Shown here piece by piece: positions 9,568 through 17,727 of a stretch of DNA of 58,696 bases (position 1 is its first letter; each line of letters starts with the position of its first letter). Below the pieces are notes generated by a model, which had not been told where the DNA came from, made no database searches, and saw nothing but the letters and a program-made list of their open reading frames with translations. Location: NCBI GenBank assembly GCA_910587055.1, contig CAJUKY010000013.1:1-58696 (forward strand), written 5' to 3'. The position numbers and the translations under genes were made by a program. Origin of the DNA: Candidatus Gastranaerophilales bacterium. GTDB lineage: Bacteria > Cyanobacteriota > Vampirovibrionia > Gastranaerophilales > Gastranaerophilaceae.

Positions 9568-10818
9568 CTACAACACCTCTTTTATGCCTTTTTCCATCAC
9601 ATCAAAAATTTTATTAAGACTCTCTTCTTTAATACAATATGGCGGCATAACATATACAGTGTTTCCGAGAGGTCTTAACAGCACCCCGTTTTTTCTGTAA
9701 AATTCATAAAGTTTTACTCCCGCATTTGAAACATAATCATTTCCGGTATGACTTACTTCATATGCAAAAATATCTCCCAAAATCCTTACATTTTTGCAGC
9801 CGAGTGCTTTAAATCTTTCAATCTGCGTTTGGTAAAAATTATTTATTCGCCGCACATCTGCTAAAACATCCTCATTTTTCCATATTTTAAGATTAGCGCA
9901 TGCTGCAGCGCAGACAACGGGGTTTGCGGTGTAGCTTGAAGAATGGAAAAACATTTTTGCTTTATCTTTTGATAAATAAGCATTATAAATTTCTTCTCCG
10001 CATACTGTTGCTGCAAGCGGGATTGAACCTCCCGTCAGACCTTTTGAAAGACATATTATATCAGGAATTATATTTGTCTGATTAAAAGCAAACATTGTGC
10101 CGGTTCTGCCAAAGCCTGTCATTACTTCATCAAGGCAGAAAATCACCCCGTATTCTTTTGATAATTTATACAATTCTTCAATTACAAAAGGAGGATAGAA
10201 AAACATCCCGCCGCTGCCCAAAACCAGCGGTTCAAGAATAATTGCGCCTATTTTATCCCCTTCTTTTTGAAGCAGGTTTTTATAATATTTAATTGTTTCC
10301 TCTTCCTTGCCGGGGGCGGGATATGGAATTCTTTCCACTTCAAAAAGCATTTTTGTATAGGGTTCGTTAAAAACACTCCTTGCTCCGGATGCCATTCCGC
10401 CAAAGGTATCGCCGTGGTAAGAATGTTCCATGGCAACAATTTTTGAACGATTTTGTCCTTTATTGTAATGGTATCCTACGGCCATTTTTAGTGCTACTTC
10501 AACGCTTGTGGAGCCTGAATCAGAGAAAAATACGCGTGTAAAATTTTCAGGTAAAAATTCGCTCAAATGCTCCGCAACATTAAGCGCGGGCTTGTGTGTA
10601 AACCCTGCAAATATTATCTGATGCAATGTTTCAGCTTCTTTTTGAATGGCTTTTGTAATCTCGGGGTTTTTATGTCCTAAAGTATTTACCCACCATGACG
10701 AAATTCCGTCTATTATTTTTTCGCCTGATTTTGTTATTAAAAATTCATCATAAGATGTTTCAATTTCTATAATCGGCTCGTTAAGCCCGTGCTGTGTGAA
10801 AGGATGCCAAATTTGCAT
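9568..10818 (-). CDS. bioA: Adenosylmethionine-8-amino-7-oxononanoate aminotransferase
   Basis: PLP enzyme of biotin synthesis converting KAPA to DAPA with SAM as amino donor. The opening IWHPFTQHG is the BioA signature, followed by GISSWWVNTLGHKNPEI, DSGSTSVEVALKMA, HSYHGDTFGGMASG, ILEPLVLGSGGM, CLDEVMTGFGRTGTMFA and the PLP lysine in LSKGLTGGSIPL. I start at ATG 10818, not the in-frame ATG at 10866, because GAGGAGG lies just upstream and the family begins here. No other bio gene is in view. It is divergent from tpiA. Confidence 0.93.
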   Translation of the reverse strand: MQIWHPFTQHGLNEPIIEIETSYDEFLITKSGEKIIDGISSWWVNTLGHKNPEITKAIQKEAETLHQIIFAGFTHKPALNVAEHLSEFLPENFTRVFFSDSGSTSVEVALKMAVGYHYNKGQNRSKIVAMEHSYHGDTFGGMASGARSVFNEPYTKMLFEVERIPYPAPGKEEETIKYYKNLLQKEGDKIGAIILEPLVLGSGGMFFYPPFVIEELYKLSKEYGVIFCLDEVMTGFGRTGTMFAFNQTNIIPDIICLSKGLTGGSIPLAATVCGEEIYNAYLSKDKAKMFFHSSSYTANPVVCAAACANLKIWKNEDVLADVRRINNFYQTQIERFKALGCKNVRILGDIFAYEVSHTGNDYVSNAGVKLYEFYRKNGVLLRPLGNTVYVMPPYCIKEESLNKIFDVMEKGIKEVL

Positions 10819-10899
10819 GAAAATTCCTCCTCTTTCATTTGTTTTTATGTTACTATAAAGGAGCATTAAGAGCTAATAAAAATTAAAAGGAGTTTAATT

Positions 10900-11682
10900 A
10901 TGACAAGAAAACCGATTATTGCAGGAAACTGGAAAATGCACAACAACTGCGCTCAATCAAAAGAATTAATCAAAGGAATAAGAGAAAAAGTAGACGGGCT
11001 TGATATTGCAAAATTGCCTGAAATCGTTGTTGCTCCTGTGTTTACATCTTTAGCTGCGGTAAATGAAGAAATCTGCCACTGCGGCTGCGGAAGAATTAAA
11101 CTTGCCGCTCAAAATGTTTATTATGAAGCAAAAGGCGCATTCACAGGCGAAATTGCAATTGATATGCTAAAAGATTTTGAAGTTTCTTATATAATAATCG
11201 GCCACTCTGAAAGACGTCAATATTTCGGCGAAACCGATGAAATGATTAATAAAAAAGCCAAAGTTATTTTAGATAACGGTATAATCCCCATTATTTGCTG
11301 CGGTGAAACTTTAGAACAAAGAGAACAGGGCGTAACTGATGCTCACATTGCAAAACAAATCTCTGAAGCGCTAAAAGGATTATCAGCTGAAGAAGTTGCA
11401 AAATCAGTTATTGCATACGAACCCATCTGGGCTATCGGTACAGGCAAAACCTGCGATTCAACCGAAGCAAACAGGGTTATTAAACACATAAGAAGCGTTG
11501 TTGAAAAAGAAGCAGGAAAAGCTGCCGCTGATGCTATCAGAATTTTATATGGCGGATCAGTAAAACCTGAAACAATTGTTGAACAAATGGCTCAATCTGA
11601 TATCGACGGTGCTTTAGTCGGCGGGGCAAGCTTAAAAGCTGACAGCTTTGCTGAAATTGTTAAAGGTGCCATGGCAAAATAA
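10900..11682 (+). CDS. tpiA: Triosephosphate isomerase
   Basis: Glycolytic interconversion of DHAP and glyceraldehyde-3-phosphate. Catalytic segments are all present: AGNWKMHN (Lys), IIGHSERRQYFGE (His), AYEPIWAIGTGK (Glu and flexible loop) and YGGSVKPE plus GALVGGASL for phosphate binding. Its 260 residues are slightly long, owing to a Cys-rich CHCGCGR loop after residue 58. AAAGGAG precedes the ATG. It is monocistronic, with a hairpin following. Confidence 0.97.
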   Translation: MTRKPIIAGNWKMHNNCAQSKELIKGIREKVDGLDIAKLPEIVVAPVFTSLAAVNEEICHCGCGRIKLAAQNVYYEAKGAFTGEIAIDMLKDFEVSYIIIGHSERRQYFGETDEMINKKAKVILDNGIIPIICCGETLEQREQGVTDAHIAKQISEALKGLSAEEVAKSVIAYEPIWAIGTGKTCDSTEANRVIKHIRSVVEKEAGKAAADAIRILYGGSVKPETIVEQMAQSDIDGALVGGASLKADSFAEIVKGAMAK

Positions 11683-11702
11683 GTCATTAATAAAAATATA
11701 AA

Positions 11703-11738
11703 AATATGCCTCCTTTATTTTTTAAGGGAGGCATTATA
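11703..11738. terminator. Probable bidirectional terminator after tpiA
   Basis: TGCCTCCTT (11707-11715) pairs with AAGGGAGGCA (11724-11733) around an AT loop. AT-rich tails lie on both sides, so it can serve tpiA (+) and the convergent HTH gene (-). Confidence 0.65.
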
Positions 11739-11769
11739 ATTTTTAATAAAATTTGAATTTAAATAAGAA

Positions 11770-12057
11770 TTAAATCAGGCCTTCTTCTTTTAATATTTTT
11801 CTTACTTTGTCTGCAAAGTCTTCTTCTGTACTTTGGTTCTGCTTGTTAAACATTGTTCCCGACCCTGCTATAAGGTAATTTAAATTTATATCATAGTTTA
11901 TAAATAATGTACGTAAAATTTCTAAAGAAATGAAAGTTTTATCATTTTCAACAGCTGAAATGCCTGATTTCGATAAACCGATATTTTTACCAAAAGCCTC
12001 TTGTGATAGGTTTAACGCTGTTCTTATTTTTTTAAATCTTTGTCCTGTAGTTGTCAT
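11770..12057 (-). CDS. XRE-family helix-turn-helix regulator
   Basis: Small DNA-binding protein of 95 residues. The Cro/CI-type HTH spans ~5-62 (RFKKIRTALNLSQEAFGKNI, then LSKSGISAVENDKTFISLEILRTLF). The tail NLNYLIAGSGTMF is typical of prophage-type repressors (NLNWLLTGEG-like). A short acidic C-terminus follows. It is one of three small HTH genes on this strand upstream of the prepilin. An 18-base sequence upstream is nearly repeated inside the gene and may be an operator. The target is unknown. Confidence 0.88.
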   Translation of the reverse strand: MTTTGQRFKKIRTALNLSQEAFGKNIGLSKSGISAVENDKTFISLEILRTLFINYDINLNYLIAGSGTMFNKQNQSTEEDFADKVRKILKEEGLI

Positions 12058-12114
12058 CCCGTTAATATTTATTTTTATAAAGTTTTGTAACTAAAGATAT
12101 AATTTATTGACTTA

Positions 12115-12132
12115 AGTTTATAAACTATGTAC
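12115..12132. promoter_or_regulatory. Candidate HTH operator palindrome
   Basis: AGTTTATAAACT (12115-12126) is a perfect 12-base palindrome followed by ATGTAC. A near copy, AGTTTATAAATAATGTAC, lies at 11895-11912 inside the XRE gene, matching 16 of 18 positions. On the plus strand the palindrome sits between TTGACT and AATATAAT. This suggests autoregulation but is inferred from sequence alone, in AT-rich DNA. Confidence 0.3.
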
Positions 12133-12270
12133 AATATAATTGTTGAAAAAAATGAATTAATTTAGTTTAACTATACCATAAAATTGGCAAAATAACCTTT
12201 GCTTTATTTTGTATGTCTGTATGCGGCAAAAATGTTAAAAATAAGATATAAGGAGGCTTAAATATACGAT

Positions 12271-12480
12271 TTACGGTTTTTTCTTAAATTCTATTTCATA
12301 CCCGAGCATTTCCGCTATTTTATCAACCTCGTTATATCTTATGGTTCCTGTGTTCATTCTGTTTAAGAATGATGTTACAGATATTTCTTTGCCTGTGTAT
12401 TTGCTCAAACGCCTTACAAGTTCGGAAGAATTGATACCTTCTTTTGCTGCAAGAATGTGTAAAATTTTCTTTACGTCCAT
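12271..12480 (-). CDS. Small Cro/CI-like HTH protein, copy 1
   Basis: A 69-residue protein, clearly paralogous to the gene at 12614-12829 (about 38 of 67 positions identical by eye, including MDV, ELVRR, GKE, NEV and MLGY). The pattern AAKEGINSSELVRRL, then SFLNRMNTGTIRYNEVDKIA, and a final EMLGYEIEFK strand is that of minimal XRE-type DNA-binding proteins common in Firmicutes and phages. AGGAA lies immediately before the ATG. The target is unknown. Confidence 0.75.
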   Translation of the reverse strand: MDVKKILHILAAKEGINSSELVRRLSKYTGKEISVTSFLNRMNTGTIRYNEVDKIAEMLGYEIEFKKKP

Positions 12481-12500
12481 TTCCTAATGTTATATTTATA

Positions 12501-12515
12501 TTGCATGTTTTGCAA
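12501..12515. promoter_or_regulatory. Inverted repeat upstream of small HTH gene
   Basis: TTGCATGTTTTGCAA is an inverted repeat (TTGCA-N5-TGCAA) about 20 bases upstream of the 12480 start. Read on the plus strand, TTGCAT is followed after 16 bases by TATAAT. It could be an operator or promoter element; the evidence is sequence symmetry only. Confidence 0.3.
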
Positions 12516-12613
12516 AAGGTGTTATAATTTGTACATATAGTAATTTTTTGTATATATAGTGAATTCTTATTTACAAAAAGAAAGGTTTCTTAATGATTAA
12601 AAAATAATACAAG

Positions 12614-12829
12614 CTAATCATCATCCGTTTTTTCAAATTTTATCTTATACCCGAGCATCTTTGCAATTTGTACAACTTCGTTATAATGCACGGTGCCGTT
12701 TCTAAGCCTGTTTGAAAAAGATTGCGTTGAGTATTCTTTGCCCGAATATTTAGCAAAGCGTCTTACAAGCTCAGCGACGCTTATATTTTCCTGTGCTGCA
12801 AATATTTTAATAGTTCTGCTTACATCCAT
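12614..12829 (-). CDS. Small Cro/CI-like HTH protein, copy 2
   Basis: A 71-residue paralogue of the preceding small HTH gene with the same layout: AAQENISVAELVRRF, SFSNRLRNGTVHYNEVVQIA, MLGYKIKFEK and an acidic DDD end. It is divergent from the prepilin gene and shares its upstream region, so it is a candidate regulator of it. No Shine-Dalgarno is obvious before the ATG. The tandem pair suggests local duplication. Confidence 0.75.
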   Translation of the reverse strand: MDVSRTIKIFAAQENISVAELVRRFAKYSGKEYSTQSFSNRLRNGTVHYNEVVQIAKMLGYKIKFEKTDDD

Positions 12830-12850
12830 TTTATTATTTTAAATTTTCTA

Positions 12851-12878
12851 TTGACATGCGGGCAAATTATGCTAGCAT
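12851..12878 (+). promoter_or_regulatory. Promoter of the glycine-rich prepilin gene
   Basis: TTGACA (12851-12856), a 16-base spacer, and TAGCAT (12873-12878). The -10 lies in the perfect palindrome ATGCTAGCAT (12869-12878), which could bind a repressor such as the divergent small HTH protein. A start near 12885 would give an ~85-base leader before ATG 12971. Confidence 0.55.
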
Positions 12879-12970
12879 GAAATTTATACATTACATAATA
12901 TTCTATAAATTTTATAATGAATTATAAATCACCCAATGTGACAATATATTTACAAAAAAAGGAAAATATT

Positions 12971-15679
12971 ATGGATATAACTTGTAGACATTCTTACATT
13001 CGCTCTGCTATTGCAGTTTTCCGATGTCATTGCGAGGGAATTATGACCGAAGCAATCCAGAAGAAAGTACAAAGAACTACCGGATTGCCGCACTACCGCC
13101 GGTCGCTCGTAATGACAGGCTTTAGTCCTGCCTTCTCGCTCATAGAAATGCTTATGGCTTTACTTGTTGCCTCACTTTTGCTTGCAGCATTAGCTCCTGT
13201 TATGACCCGCAAAATGAATGAGAATGTTGTGGTATCTGGTACTGGTAATATTATTACAAATAAATACTGTGCTTTTATAAATGATGAAACAGAAACCCTT
13301 GAATATCTTGATGAAAATACAGGATGCGTTGTTCCTGACGGTATATATCTGGCAAGTGCAATAATAGCATCAGGCGGTGGAGGCGGAGGCGGCGCAGCTG
13401 GTCTCGGGGAAAGCAAAACGGGTGAAACAACACTAATTGATAACTCTTCTTTAATCGGTTCAGCTCAAACATTTAACGGTTCAACAAAATCACTTAAAGT
13501 TTTAATTGCGGGTGCAGGCGGTGGAGGCGGAGGCGGCGCATACTATTCTGATTCTTCGGCAAAACCTGAAAAACAGGCTGACTGTGAGCCCTTCGGAGTA
13601 TATATTTCTGCATCCGATAATGGCGGCAGTGCTATTTGTGTATCAAAATATAATCCGGGTGAAGGGCGAGACGGCAGTCCTGATTTAATAGGAGTAACTT
13701 CAGTACCGGCTGACGGTAAGACAATTTGTAATAATGGAAATTGCTGCTGGTATGGTAATAATGGCGGAGTTTACAAAACATCAAGGAATGACAGTTTTTA
13801 CTCTTGTGATAATAGTGCGGGCGGTATAACTTATAGCGGGTGTTACAGAACAGCTTGTCAGTATAATGCTGCAGTAACGGTGTGCAAAAATTGGAAACCG
13901 CTGGGTAATGAACAAACCAGTGTGGGAAGACTGCCAAGAAAAGATGAGTTTGATGCATGGGCAAATTCCGGAAAAATTAATAACAAAGGCGGAAAGCCCG
14001 GTATCTTAAACTGGAATCCTGATACCGGCGTCGGCTTACAATTATGTCATGCTTCAAACATACTTGGTGGTGTGCCAAGGTGTTATGTAAACACTGATAC
14101 ACTGTCATGTGCCGGTGCGGGCGGTAACACATGTGACCCTCCTGAATTATGGTCAAGCACACTTGTAGAGGGCTATACCAATGTGCGCTATAGGGGGGAC
14201 CTTGGCACCACCGATGGCACCGATGGGATATTTAGGATTCTTACCGGTGCAGATAATGATTCGTTTTCTGTCCGCTGTATTCTTGATACTGTTAGGATAT
14301 TTAAATCAGCAACAGGCGGAGGCGGTTCATCAGGAGCTTTTGTTTCAATAAATGTACCGTCTCAAATTCTTGCAAAGGCTTTAGCTGACGGCAACGGCAG
14401 AGGTAGAGTAGACACGCTTGCAGGAAAAGGCGGTCAGGGAGGTGCTGCCTCTACAAATTCTGGTTTAGAAGGCGGGGATGGTGAAGACGGTGCTTCTTCA
14501 AAAATTGCAATATACGCAGGTGGTGGCAATACATATAATAGCGGCGGTACATTATTATGGATGCTTGAAGTTCCCGGAGGCTATGGCGCAAAAGGTGCTG
14601 CATCTGATGAAGATGGAAAAGATGCTAAAGCTGTGATAAAACCCAGATGTAAATATTATGATGTTACAAATAATTTATACAATACAAATACAAGCGGGCA
14701 TGAGCTTTATTGTGAGAATTTACCCAATAAAATTATTACAAAACCGGGAAATGACGGAAGCATGACAACCGGTGGAGCGGGCAGCTGGACAAACGGTACT
14801 TCGTCAGTATTTTTAACAGGAGCCGGAGGAGACGGAAAAACCTGTACTGACAAAGGCGGAAAAGAAGCATTATGCCTGTCGGGGGATAATGGTGTATCCG
14901 GAAGAGTTCTTGTGACGCATATTCCGACTTACCCCGGTGTAGGCGGAGGCGGCGGTGCTGCTGGAAATGTTATTCATATTACAAATTTTACCGTTAATAA
15001 AGGAGATGTTATCAAAGTAACCGTAGGTGCAGGCGGTGCAGGAGGATACGGTTCCGCAAACGGAAGCGGTGCAAACGGTACTGATGGCGGTGCAAGCTTT
15101 ATTGAATTGCCAAACGGCAAAAAATACGGAACTTATGGCGGTAAGGGAGGACTCGGCGGAACAAAAGGCGAACCCAGTACAACAACTGCCCCAATCCCCG
15201 GTGCTGGTGGCGAGGCGCAGGGGTTAATATCCGGAACAAAAATTCCCTCAGAATATATATTTAAAGGAGAAAAGGGTCAAAATGCCCCCGAAATCCCGGA
15301 AGTATTTGAAAATATGACATCATCTCCAGGAGGACAAGGAGGGATAAATCCTAAAATATCTGCCCTGAACCCCGGAGATGGCGGAAATAATATTCCGTGC
15401 GGAGGTTTGAATACAAACGATGATATTAAAGTAAATGATACAACAAAGTGGGAAGCTTCGACTTCCTGCATAACGGACAGCAATAATCCGTTTGCATTAA
15501 CAAGAGCCTTATACGCCAATATGTTTAATTACGAAACAATAAAGAATTTCTCCGTAGGTTCCACAGGCGGCGGCGGCGGAGGATGGATGCAGGGAGCCTC
15601 TGTTCCTGCTGCATCAGGTGCCAAAGGTATGGGGGGATATGTATATATCTACTTTGGTGACTGGAATCAGAAACAATGA
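12971..15679 (+). CDS. Large glycine-rich type IV prepilin-like protein
   Basis: The prepilin N-terminus is clear: SPA|FSLIEMLMALLVASLLLA, with Glu at position 5 of the mature form, Ala rather than Gly before the cleavage site, and the hydrophobic pilin helix. The rest (~800 residues) has runs of Gly at nucleotides 13374-13394, 13513-13539, 14320-14335, 14940-14957 and 15565-15583. The region 13590-14290 is Cys-rich, with CKNW...GRLPRKDEFDAWA, reminiscent of Lcl/DUF1566-type lectin-like domains. The late part (GDVIKVTVGAGGAGGYG) resembles glycine-rich modules of phage tail adhesins. I choose ATG 12971 (AAAAAGGAAAATATT upstream). ATG 12917 has no ribosome site; ATG 13112 gives an ideal 7-residue leader but lies in the repeat. 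A surface adhesive role is likely but inferred. Confidence 0.8.
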   Translation: MDITCRHSYIRSAIAVFRCHCEGIMTEAIQKKVQRTTGLPHYRRSLVMTGFSPAFSLIEMLMALLVASLLLAALAPVMTRKMNENVVVSGTGNIITNKYCAFINDETETLEYLDENTGCVVPDGIYLASAIIASGGGGGGGAAGLGESKTGETTLIDNSSLIGSAQTFNGSTKSLKVLIAGAGGGGGGGAYYSDSSAKPEKQADCEPFGVYISASDNGGSAICVSKYNPGEGRDGSPDLIGVTSVPADGKTICNNGNCCWYGNNGGVYKTSRNDSFYSCDNSAGGITYSGCYRTACQYNAAVTVCKNWKPLGNEQTSVGRLPRKDEFDAWANSGKINNKGGKPGILNWNPDTGVGLQLCHASNILGGVPRCYVNTDTLSCAGAGGNTCDPPELWSSTLVEGYTNVRYRGDLGTTDGTDGIFRILTGADNDSFSVRCILDTVRIFKSATGGGGSSGAFVSINVPSQILAKALADGNGRGRVDTLAGKGGQGGAASTNSGLEGGDGEDGASSKIAIYAGGGNTYNSGGTLLWMLEVPGGYGAKGAASDEDGKDAKAVIKPRCKYYDVTNNLYNTNTSGHELYCENLPNKIITKPGNDGSMTTGGAGSWTNGTSSVFLTGAGGDGKTCTDKGGKEALCLSGDNGVSGRVLVTHIPTYPGVGGGGGAAGNVIHITNFTVNKGDVIKVTVGAGGAGGYGSANGSGANGTDGGASFIELPNGKKYGTYGGKGGLGGTKGEPSTTTAPIPGAGGEAQGLISGTKIPSEYIFKGEKGQNAPEIPEVFENMTSSPGGQGGINPKISALNPGDGGNNIPCGGLNTNDDIKVNDTTKWEASTSCITDSNNPFALTRALYANMFNYETIKNFSVGSTGGGGGGWMQGASVPAASGAKGMGGYVYIYFGDWNQKQ
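13025..13117. repeat. Palindromic repeat element inside the prepilin 5' coding region
   Basis: Imperfect inverted repeat: TGTCATTGCGAG...GCAATCC on the left and GGATTGCC...CTCGTAATGACA on the right. It is 93 bases, exactly 31 codons, and open in the prepilin frame. Its form is that of the dispersed REP/RPE-like elements with ATTGCGAG/CAATGACG ends found in many genomes. A partial copy lies at 15743-15778. Confidence 0.75.
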
Positions 15680-15705
15680 ATTTTAGATGAACAACTTTTC
15701 AATAC

Positions 15706-15736
15706 GGCGCGTTTTGTAACCTACGCGCCTTTTTTT
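15706..15736 (+). terminator. Rho-independent terminator after prepilin gene
   Basis: GGCGCGT (15706-15712) pairs perfectly with ACGCGCC (15723-15729), loop of ten bases, followed by a seven-T run. It lies 27 bases after the stop. Confidence 0.88.
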
Positions 15737-15742
15737 ACGTAT

Positions 15743-15778
15743 GGATTGCCGCGGTCGCTTTGCTTCCTCGCAATGACG
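15743..15778. repeat. Partial copy of the palindromic repeat
   Basis: GGATTGCCGCGGTCGCT...CTCGCAATGACG matches the right arm of the element at 13082-13117 in the same orientation, with a small gap. The left arm is missing. With the upstream copy it forms a direct repeat around the prepilin gene. Confidence 0.65.
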
Positions 15779-15786
15779 GGGCGGGT

Positions 15787-16389
15787 TTACCTTGAAACAA
15801 CAAATATTACTTCTTCGGAGAAAAAGTTTGTAATCGTGCGGATAAGAATTCCGCTCCGCGCTTTATTGTGCGTTAAGTAAACGGATTTTAAAATTTTAAT
15901 ATTTCTTTTTTTGCAAAATTCGAAAAAGTCATTTACGGTCATAAGGTGAATATTGGGTGTATTGTACCATTCATAAGGCAGCGATTTTGATTTCGGCATT
16001 TTGCCTTTAAAGAAAAGATAAAATCTTACTTTCCAGTATGCAAAATTCGGGAAGCTTACAACCGCTTTTTTAGCCGTGCGAAGCATTTCATTCATAACAA
16101 GGTCAGGTTTTTCCGTTGATTGCAAAGTCTGATTTAAAATTGCATAGTCAAAACTTTTATCGGGGAATTGTTTCAAGCCTTCATCAATATCGCCCTGAAT
16201 AACTGCAACCCCTTTATCAAGCGCTTTTATAACTTCATCTTTATTTATTTCTACGCCCATTCCTTTGACGTTTTTTTCTTTGATTAATTTTGAAAAAAGT
16301 GTACCGTCTCCGCAGCCAAGGTCTAAAACTTTTGCGTTTTCAGGGATTATATCTGTTACAACTTCATAATTTAACTGCTGTGTGTTCAA
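15787..16389 (-). CDS. metW: MetW methionine biosynthesis protein
   Basis: SAM-methyltransferase-like fold of 200 residues: VLDLGCGDGTLFSKLI (motif I, ~20-35), GVEINKDEV, VIQGDIDEGL, FDYAILNQTLQ and VVSFPNFAYWKVRFYLFFKG, all MetW signatures. MetW partners MetX in homoserine acylation in several bacteria. The start is TTG at 16389 with GGGGGAT upstream, inside the metX end; the two genes are separated by two bases, so they are translationally coupled. The biochemical role of the methyltransferase fold is not settled. Confidence 0.93.
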   Translation of the reverse strand: MNTQQLNYEVVTDIIPENAKVLDLGCGDGTLFSKLIKEKNVKGMGVEINKDEVIKALDKGVAVIQGDIDEGLKQFPDKSFDYAILNQTLQSTEKPDLVMNEMLRTAKKAVVSFPNFAYWKVRFYLFFKGKMPKSKSLPYEWYNTPNIHLMTVNDFFEFCKKRNIKILKSVYLTHNKARSGILIRTITNFFSEEVIFVVSR

Positions 16390-16391
16390 AA

Positions 16392-17570
16392 TTATATCCC
16401 CCTGTTTTTAATGAATTGTGTAGTATTGCTTGGTACGGGTTTTTGCGCCGTATTATTTGCGGGCTCATCTTTTTTAAGGAAACTTTTTATAATTTTTGTC
16501 TGCTCTTTATATTCTATTAAAAATGCATCATGCCCGCAGGGGCTTTCAAGCTCTATGAATGAAACCTCTTTGCCTGCGCCTATAAGTGCTGTTACCATTT
16601 CTTTTGACTGTTCCGTTGTAAAAAGCCAGTCAGAATTAAAGCAGATTATTAAAAACCTTGAATTACTTTGTTTAAAGGCATTTTCGAGCGAACCGAATTT
16701 TGAAATCGGGTCATAATAATCAATTGCTTTTGTTATATAAAGGTAGCTGTTAGCATCAAAACGGTCAACAAAAATTCTTCCCTGATATTCGAGGTAGCTT
16801 TCTACCTGAAAATCCACACCGAAATCAAAATTCGGCTTATCTTTAAAATCGCGTCCGAATTTTGTGTGCATTGCTTCTTCGCAAAGATATGTTATGTGCC
16901 CTACCATCCTTGCAATTGCAAGGCCGTAATCAGGGGAATTTTCGTTGTCGTAATAATCGCCGTTGTTGAAAAATTTATCGGAGATTATTGCGTTTCTGCC
17001 AACCGCATTAAAGGCTATTGCCTGTGCTGAAAGGCGGGCTGTGGAGGCTATTATTATTGTTGTTTTGACATAATCAGGATGTTTGATTGACCATTCCATC
17101 GCCTGCATGCCGCCCATAGATCCGCCCACTACAACCATTTTTTTAACGCCTAAAAAATCAATAAGTTTTTTTTGAACCTTAACTATATCTTCAATAGTAA
17201 TAACAGGAAAAGCATGCCCGTACGGCTTTCCTGTATCAGGGTTGATGGAAGAAGGGCCTGTTGTACCTTTGCAGCCGCCTAAAATATTTGATGATATGAT
17301 AAAAAATTTATTTGTATCAAAGGCTTTATCAGGGCCGATCATAGTATCCCACCAGCCCGGTTTTTTGTCTTCGGGGCTGTTGTATCCAGCGGCATGGGCG
17401 TCTGCCGTCAGTGCATGGCAGACCAATATTGCGTTATCACCGGCTTCATTTAATGTACCGTATGTTTCATAGGCTATTTGAATGTTTTTTAAAGTTTTAC
17501 CGCTTTCAAGCAAAATTTCATCATCAAATTTACAAAATTTTGTTTGAACTAATCCTACGCTGTTTTCCAT
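16392..17570 (-). CDS. metX: Homoserine O-acyltransferase MetX
   Basis: Alpha/beta hydrolase that acylates homoserine (acetyl-CoA or succinyl-CoA) for methionine synthesis. The nucleophile Ser151 sits in VVGGSMGGMQAMEW, the acid is in NSDWLFTTEQSKEM, and the His in SPCGHDAFLIEY. N-terminal AYETYGTLN and VCHALTADAHAAG are family hallmarks. At 392 residues it is normal; the last ~25 residues are a polar extension. It is first gene of a metXW pair. Acyl-donor choice cannot be read reliably here. Confidence 0.94.
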   Translation of the reverse strand: MENSVGLVQTKFCKFDDEILLESGKTLKNIQIAYETYGTLNEAGDNAILVCHALTADAHAAGYNSPEDKKPGWWDTMIGPDKAFDTNKFFIISSNILGGCKGTTGPSSINPDTGKPYGHAFPVITIEDIVKVQKKLIDFLGVKKMVVVGGSMGGMQAMEWSIKHPDYVKTTIIIASTARLSAQAIAFNAVGRNAIISDKFFNNGDYYDNENSPDYGLAIARMVGHITYLCEEAMHTKFGRDFKDKPNFDFGVDFQVESYLEYQGRIFVDRFDANSYLYITKAIDYYDPISKFGSLENAFKQSNSRFLIICFNSDWLFTTEQSKEMVTALIGAGKEVSFIELESPCGHDAFLIEYKEQTKIIKSFLKKDEPANNTAQKPVPSNTTQFIKNRGI

Positions 17571-17727
17571 AACCCCAATTCTATCATAGTTTTAATACTT
17601 AGGTTAGGTTTTTTGTAAACTTTAGTATAAAGTTTTTAATTTTTTTTAAAAAAACGCAAAAGTTTTTTAAAAAGCTGCCGATATATATCATGTGAAGAAA
17701 TAGTTTTATATTTTTTAGGAAAATTTA

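Noticed and set aside
10819..10866. Longer bioA start at 10866
   Set aside because: Adds 16 residues not found in BioA, and a strong GAGGAGG precedes ATG 10818.
12245..12300. Strong ribosome-site-like AAGGAGG on the plus strand near 12250
   Set aside because: No ATG, GTG or TTG start with an appreciable reading frame follows; the downstream sequence is the 3' end of the minus-strand HTH gene.
12541..12610. Tiny plus-strand frame MIKK after AAAGG near 12585
   Set aside because: Only four codons and no support for expression beyond a TTGCAT/TATAAT-like promoter.
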